From Stereocaulon alpinum (taxonomy: Eukaryota > Ascomycota > Lecanoromycetes > Lecanorales > Stereocaulaceae), in assembly GCA_018257865.1 (NCBI GenBank), contig JAEUBA010000011.1, positions 310,001 to 374,000 on the forward strand: 64,000 bases of DNA, written 5' to 3'. The translations under genes were made by a program, and so were the position numbers. Every line of letters starts with the position of its first letter. Positions within the stretch are counted from its first letter, which is position 1. This document shows, piece by piece, positions 58,721 through 64,000 of this stretch. The notes beneath the pieces were generated by a model. The model had not been told where the DNA came from and ran no database searches. It was given only the letters and a program-made list of their open reading frames with translations.

Positions 58721-61252
58721 ATGGATCCCTTATCAATTACAGCCAGCACTCTCACGGTTCTTACTGCCTTGGAAATAGCCTCTCAGCTGATCAAATCCTA
58801 TCGTGATGCGCCAGGTCAATTAGAGGCTTTAGAAAACGAAGTCTCCGACGTTACCGCAACCGTCACAGAGGTTGCCCGGGTTATAGAAGACAACAAAGAC
58901 AAGGTTGATACGCTGAGTAACAATGGATCACATCTTACCCTGGCGCTATCCAATATCCGTGGGAAGGCCCAAGAGCTAGAGGCCTTGCTAAGATCTTGTG
59001 TACCTCTACCCTCGTCGCCATCTACTGAAACGAAAATCTCTCGGATCTCATGGCTGAAAGTGAAATCAAAAGTCCAAAGTCTCCAAGCCGAGTTGCGGGA
59101 CTGCAGGCTCAGTCTGTCAATTGCCTTGGCAACATTCACTGCGTGAGTCCTATCTTATAAGGTCATGGTCACTTTTGAAATGCTTTAAATTAGTCACTTA
59201 CTTTGTTATCCTATCTAACCGCGTATAGGTCTTCGTCGCTGCATGTCGAGCTGAACGTCCGAGATATTCTCCTTGTTGCTCATAAAACAAGCCTTGATCA
59301 GCAACAGCTACAGAAGAGCCTTACTGAAGAGCGTGATCAACGTCGTCTAGCGCAAGATCAAATTTGTGCACAGATACTAACACAGCTTGAGAGACTTCAG
59401 CTGCAGCGGCACGAAACAGGGCACTACCTTACAGATGATCAAGCGAAGCCAGAAACGTTAGTCGACAGCCTCCGGGACACTCTGGAGACTAACGAGCACA
59501 GAGGACCTGTCGCACAAGCACAGATCTCGCTCGCGATTCCGGTGGATAGCTCCCCAAGATCTGATTTTAGATTGGACCAAGTCAGCCACTGGGATAGCGT
59601 AAGTGTTCGTGCTGATCTAGTGAATGTATCAAATTGCAGCAGAAGCTGTATATGCTCCTGTCATACACGCCGACGCCTTAGCACCCCGCGTCTACTGGAT
59701 GGGTTTTTGGGAACGTTGTTCATTGGCTATTCCGGCTCACCACTACTAAGTCAGAAGTGTGACCAGATTTCTTGCCGTGGACAGAAGAATTCGTCAACTA
59801 GTTTGATATACCAGTTTCCTCGTTGGTTTGTAATATCACGCATGATTCAGTTGAAGGCTAAAGTCACGGCGATGTATGGGCCAGAACTGTCCTTACGATT
59901 CAATCGAATTGTTGATGGGAAAGCGTTGGTCTTCTATTATGCTACTACGGGGGATGTTAGTAAGATGAAGCAACTGTTCGAACAAGGTCGTGCATCGCCA
60001 AGTGACGTCAGATTTGATAGTGGGTGGACTCCCTTCCATGTAAGTGTTCTTGAGGAAGTCGACCTAGAGTCTGATACAACGCTCTTGCTAAGTATTGGAT
60101 GGGATAGTATGCCATCCAGAACAACCAAGTCGATGTCTGTAAGCTGCTTCTGCAGGCCGGTGGAGACCCATATATGGAGACAGAGGCACCCACGTAAGTT
60201 TGGTGGCATCCTGGGAGCCAAAGTTCGTTCCACTGACTATATGCAGGACTCCTGTAGACTATGCAGGAGCCAAGATTCTGGGCAGTAGTGTAGAGGTTTG
60301 TGCCATCAATAACCTAAGGGATCTTTTCTTCGATACACAATTCCTAGAGCATGGGAAATTCTCAAAGCTGCACAAGATTATCCTCCAGATATGTCCTGGC
60401 AGTATCCAGGAAGAGTTGCAAATATCTACTGCCATGCTAGATACTATCGATTCTACCGGGAGGTCTCCGCTTTCATGGGCGTCGCAGAGGGGTGAAGCTC
60501 AAGCGGTCAGAGTACTCTTGGAACATGGCGCCGACCCGAACAAAAGCGACAACACAAAAATAACACCATTACATTATGCAGCTCAAGCTGACACGCCAGA
60601 CTGTCTCCTACTGCTACTGGAATACGGCGCCAGACTCACCCAACAGACGAGAGGCTGGACTGCTCTGCACTATGCTTGCGCTTATCATGACGAGCTATCC
60701 TATGTCAGACCTCTGCTTGATCATGGTGCTGAGATCGATAAGCGCACTTACTCAGGCAAAACCGCCTTGTCGTTGTCAATTTTGCAGGATCATCTGAAAG
60801 TTGCGACGCTTCTGGTTAAGATAGGTGCAGACCTTGATGTTTTGGATAAAGAAGGCGTTTCACCACTCGCTATATCAATCAAATTTAGACGACTCGAAGC
60901 CATGAAGCTTCTTCTGCGATTCGGAGCTAGGCACAAAGTGGTGTCCGAGGGTGACGACACGATGTTACATCTCGTGGCTAAATTTCCTGACTTGAAGATC
61001 ATTGAATATTTGTCACAATGCGACCGGGGCGACGTCGATCTTGATGCTAAGAACAAAGACGGCCTTGCGGCTCGCGAGTGCATACAAATTCACAACACGG
61101 ATTCGAAGATCGCTCTCGCATTTCAAAGATTGTTGACAAGGACAAAGAGCAAGACAGAAACGATGGACGACAGAACCTTCGAGCTCGGCACTCAAGATCC
61201 CTGGGATAGTGATTCCACTACGGAAATCTTCGAAGATGCGGTTGAAGAGTGA
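58721..61252 (+). CDS. Fungal_N-domain ankyrin-repeat protein
   Basis: Exons 58721-59142, 59229-60039, 60108-60193 and 60247-61252 encode 774 aa. The N-terminus (MDPLSITASTLTVLTALEIA...YRDAPGQLEALENEV) is the fungal N-terminal STAND-type domain (Fungal_N/SesA-like). A coiled coil with QQQLQKSLTEERDQRRLAQ follows. A cysteine-rich block has CSRSCICSCH and LGTLFIGYSGSP with KCDQISC, then FPRWFV and LSLRFNRIV, a combination seen in many fungal ankyrin proteins. At least eight ankyrin repeats follow (GWTPFHYAIQNNQVD, RSPLSWASQRGEAQAVRVLLEHGADPN, ITPLHYAAQADTPD, GWTALHYACAYHDE). There is no NACHT domain. The stop codon overlaps a strong GTGAGT donor at 61249; splicing to 61300 would give a 793 aa form ending at 61360. 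Likely a scaffold or signalling protein in non-self or stress response. Confidence 0.85.
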
Positions 61253-61942
61253 GTTAATACGGCTATCACGTACGTTATGAGACGGACGGTCACGAACAGT
61301 GATGTGGACGATGTACACATTTTCGAAAGAACAACAAGGGGAACACGCCCATTCCTATGAGGACACAGTGGGCGCATACCATCCTTGAAGAAGCTATCGC
61401 TGCTGCCACAAAGGCCTTTTGACAAAGCCTTTGAGTAAGGAACTTAGAAAGGCTAGGAAAGCTGGGAAGGGCCAGTCCGACATTGTGGAAGAATTAGTAT
61501 CTAAGCTGCGCTAGGCAGGTTGGAGTACCTGAAGGGTGATGTGTTGCAGGGGAAGGGGGCGGAATCAGTCCAAAAATTGGCAGCAAGTCAAGTGGGCCCA
61601 GCGCAGCAGTCGATAGCAATTCAAGTGGTCTGATTTGTTTCAAGGGACCAGAATTGCGCTTTATGAAATGGATGGGTTGGCTCGCTGAACAGGAGATGCT
61701 GGTTGTTTACGAGATGGTAGGACTAGGCGCCAAGCATTCTGAAAAGTCTTGGCTATAGTTCCTCCTGAAGGGAAGGTGAACCGAACAGCTTCCTAGGTAC
61801 TTCCAACCTTCCCCGCACAACTCCAAGGCACCCTCAACGTCATTCCTCAGGGCCGACAAAGCCAGATCATTCGCAAGAATGAACTCTCCTTCTCTCACCG
61901 AACTACAGCAAAGCCTGCTTCGTACAGCGCATACTTTGGACA
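61253..61942. other. Intergenic region with a possible extra exon
   Basis: 61300-61360 could be a final exon of the ankyrin gene (DDVDDVHIFERTTRG). A further stop-free stretch at about 61385-61515 reads KPLSKELRKARKAGKG with helical character and could be another terminal exon, but no convincing join was found. Confidence 0.35.
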
Positions 61943-62963
61943 ATGGCTAGCAATCAGCAACGAGCTCCGAGGACAGCAATCGTTACGGGATCAAGTCGTG
62001 GCATGTATGATGGGTGCCACGCCCCAGACTATGGAGATGCAGCTTATGAGTCAACAGAGGAAAAGCAATAGCTATACGGCTTGCAGAAGATGGCTTTGAC
62101 GTGTGCATCAATGACATCCAAGCCAACACTCAAGGCATTGACGAGGTGCGATATTCTACAACCGTCCCAGACCCTTACAGCCTTTCCTGACAGCTAGCCC
62201 CCTTAGGTCGTCAAACACATACAATCTTTAAACCGCAAAGCCATTGGCGTAGTAGCCGATGTCTCTCACCGCTCCGAAGTCGAGACCCTGGTGCAGAAGT
62301 CAGTCGACGCTTTGGGCCAACTAGACGTGATGATTGCGAACGCAGGCATAGCACAAGTCAAAGCAGCACTAGATTTGACTGAAGAAGATATGCAACGCAT
62401 GATCAACATCAATCTGTTCGGCGTCTTCAATTGCTACCAGGTAGCTGCTAAGCAGATGATCAAACAAGGCACCAAAGGCAAACTGATTGGGGCCGCCAGG
62501 TGAGTACATACCATCCAATTGATTGAGTCATGCAAGAATATCTGTTGACAAATCATCAGTATCGTAGCCTACAAACCCTTCGCCCTCCTAACGCACTATT
62601 CCGCCTCCAAATGGGCCGTGCGTGGCCTTACACAAGGCTTCGCGATGGAAGTCGCCCAGCACGGCATTACGTGCAATGCATACGCTCCGGGCATAGTGGG
62701 CACAGCGATGTGGGATGAGATTGATGAGAAGATGGGAGCACTGTCTGGTGCCGCGAAAGGCGAGACGCTGAAGAAATATTCTGGAGGCATTTTGATGGGG
62801 AGGGTTAGTGTGCCGGAGGATGTGGCGGAAACGGTTAGCTATCTGGCGGGGAAGGGGAGTGACTATATGACTGGGCAGACTTGTAAGTCGTACAAGGCTG
62901 TTCAGTGAAAGTTGTGCTGACTGAGAGACAGTAATCATTGATGGGGGCATACAGTTCAGTTGA
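61943..62963 (+). CDS. Short-chain dehydrogenase/reductase
   Basis: Five exons (61943-62004, 62058-62145, 62207-62499, 62560-62882, 62932-62963) encode 265 aa, the normal length. Classical SDR motifs are all present: cofactor loop TGSSRGIG (split by intron 1 within the Ile codon), NDIQA after strand 2, ADVS, NAG, the catalytic triad with Ser in GAASIVAYK and YSASK, then NAYAPGIVGTAMW and the C-terminal IIDGGIQFS. The asparagine in place of a basic residue after strand 2 suggests NAD preference. The nearest remembered relatives are diacetyl/acetoin reductases (meso-butanediol dehydrogenase group). Intact, unlike the broken SDR at 5225-6267. Confidence 0.93.
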
Positions 62964-63246
62964 TTGGCAGGAAACTCAGCCAATGACGGCCCTTGTTGAA
63001 TGCTACCAATGCACATGCATGGCGCTAGCTTGATTAGCTCTGGTTCGAAGACCCCACTCTTCCAAGGTGATCCAGGCCTTCAGCCTCAGTCGACTGGTAT
63101 AAGGTATTGAACTGAATTACAATTCTCAGCAGCGACTGCTTCTTATCGTGTGATCACAAGGCTGTTACTATGACATATGTCTAAAGTATGCGCTGTGGTT
63201 ATGTAAACAGCGCACTGACAGCTCTAGTCTCACGGGGAAATTCACT
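62964..63246. other. Short intergenic region
   Basis: 283 bases between the dehydrogenase and the next gene. Nothing recognised; a GGTTCGAAGACC word near 63041 does not belong to a tRNA. Confidence 0.5.
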
Positions 63247-64000
63247 ATGTCTGTTCAGCAAGGCGGGCGTCTGTTAGTATACAGGTCTCCATACCACCAT
63301 TTGTCGGTCGCCGCTAATCTTTGTACTCCAGGCAGCCTCAGAACCTATGGGATCGAGCTGTTGAGACCTTGAGCACGGACGATCGAGCCTTGATCGACTT
63401 CAATGACCCAGACCGAATCGCGGTGTTGGAAGGCACGCTTGCCCTGGCGGAGGACAAGAAGAGGCAATGTCTCACACAACGTTGGAAGATCCGTAGGAGC
63501 CATGGACGAAACCTCATACTTCGTGACGTGTTTGGGAAGATCATTGTTTGGGTACAAAAGTTTAAAGAGATTGGAGATATAGCGGTCCAGTATGATTCGG
63601 CTCATGCTACGTTACCATGGGCTGGGGTGCGTCTCCTGCTTGAGGTACGTCTGTCCATGTGCTCATCCGGTCACCTTGGAAATGATCTATGCTGACTGGA
63701 TCTGGCTATGCAACAGATCACGATAAAGGAGAGCCAGATATTCGGTGCCATGATTGAAGGACTCGAGATCATTGCCAGCTTACTGCCCCGCTATGCTGTC
63801 TTCGAAGATATCTACTTGCGAGAGCCCAGCATAGCGATGGAAAGGCTGAAAGACTCCCTCATAATGCTCTATTCAGCGACCTTGACTTTTCTAAGCAAGA
63901 CCATCCATTACTTTAGGAGAAGTACCGTGAAACGAATGGCTTTAAGTATAGTGACCTTGACTGACACCAACGTGGATACGATGACGCGAGACATTGACGC
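63247..64000 (+). CDS. NACHT-type STAND protein, N-terminal part (cut by window end)
   Basis: Exons 63247-63284, 63332-63644 and 63717 onward; the last is open to the window edge (about 212 residues visible). The region LWDRAVETLSTDDRALIDF, then WVQKFKEIGDIAVQYDSAHATLPWAGVRLLLE and FEDIYLREPSIAMERLKDSLIMLYSATLTFLSKTIHYF, matches the NACHT_N/DUF7708-type helical domain that precedes the NACHT NTPase in fungal NLRs. The second intron is clear (GTACGT, GCTGAC, CAG). The first exon and its GTCTCC donor are less sure. The NTPase and sensor domain would lie beyond 64000. Confidence 0.75.

Noticed and set aside
63035..63055. GGTTCGAAGACC resembling a tRNA B-box
   Set aside because: Does not match GGTTCGANNCC and has no cloverleaf around it.
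1..64000. CRISPR arrays or other prokaryotic features
   Set aside because: No regularly spaced repeats; introns and gene content are those of a filamentous fungus.

Overview
The window looks like nuclear DNA of a filamentous ascomycete (Pezizomycotina, possibly Dothideomycetes). The evidence is: short GT-AG introns of 45-90 nt, often with a CTRAC/CTAAC branch point; a divergent nitrite reductase/nitrate reductase gene pair; fungal-type secreted enzymes; several NLR-like (STAND) and ankyrin proteins; and a Ty1/copia retrotransposon carrying the C-to-T (CpA to TpA) decay of repeat-induced point mutation (RIP). All genes were read by eye. Exon borders were set by splice signals, reading phase and remembered family signatures; no database search was run.

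Layout. 1-3.3 kb: almost empty, one weak small-secreted-protein candidate. 3.4-4.4 kb: secreted lysozyme-like (SLT fold) protein. 5.2-6.3 kb: broken short-chain dehydrogenase. 6.8-14.4 kb: nitrate assimilation pair, niiA (-) and niaD (+), sharing a 1.4 kb divergent promoter with GATA-factor sites. 14.9-16.7 kb: secreted flavo-oxidase with a chitin-binding module, followed upstream by a 498 bp MITE with perfect inverted ends. 18.3-21.7 kb: secreted zincin-like protein without its zinc motif, then the end of a Ser/Thr-rich single-pass membrane protein. 23.4-28.8 kb: complete but RIP-destroyed copia element with a 5 bp target duplication. 29.3-31.0 kb: cytochrome P450. 33.7-34.8 kb: unrecognised charged protein. 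35.2-36.1 kb: NmrA-like protein. 36.6-37.9 kb: mitochondrial malate dehydrogenase. 38.7-41.5 kb: NACHT/ankyrin NLR with a damaged tail. 43.4-45.4 kb: second secreted flavo-oxidase. 46.2-51.6 kb: 1671-residue NO VEIN-like GHKL ATPase with DUF3883. 53.2-54.0 kb: alpha/beta hydrolase. 55.2-56.7 kb: GH128-like wall glucanase. 58.7-61.3 kb: Fungal_N/ankyrin protein. 61.9-63.0 kb: intact short-chain dehydrogenase. 63.2-64.0 kb: start of another NACHT-type protein, cut by the window edge.

How the genes fit together. NiaD reduces nitrate to nitrite and NiiA reduces nitrite to ammonium. They are head to head, as in Aspergillus, but no nitrate transporter is seen next to them or elsewhere in the window. 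The right-hand 25 kb mixes housekeeping and secreted-enzyme genes with four proteins of immune or self/non-self type (an NLR, a GHKL/DUF3883 ATPase, a Fungal_N-ankyrin protein and a NACHT_N protein). This is the most interesting group in the window. That they act together is a hypothesis only.
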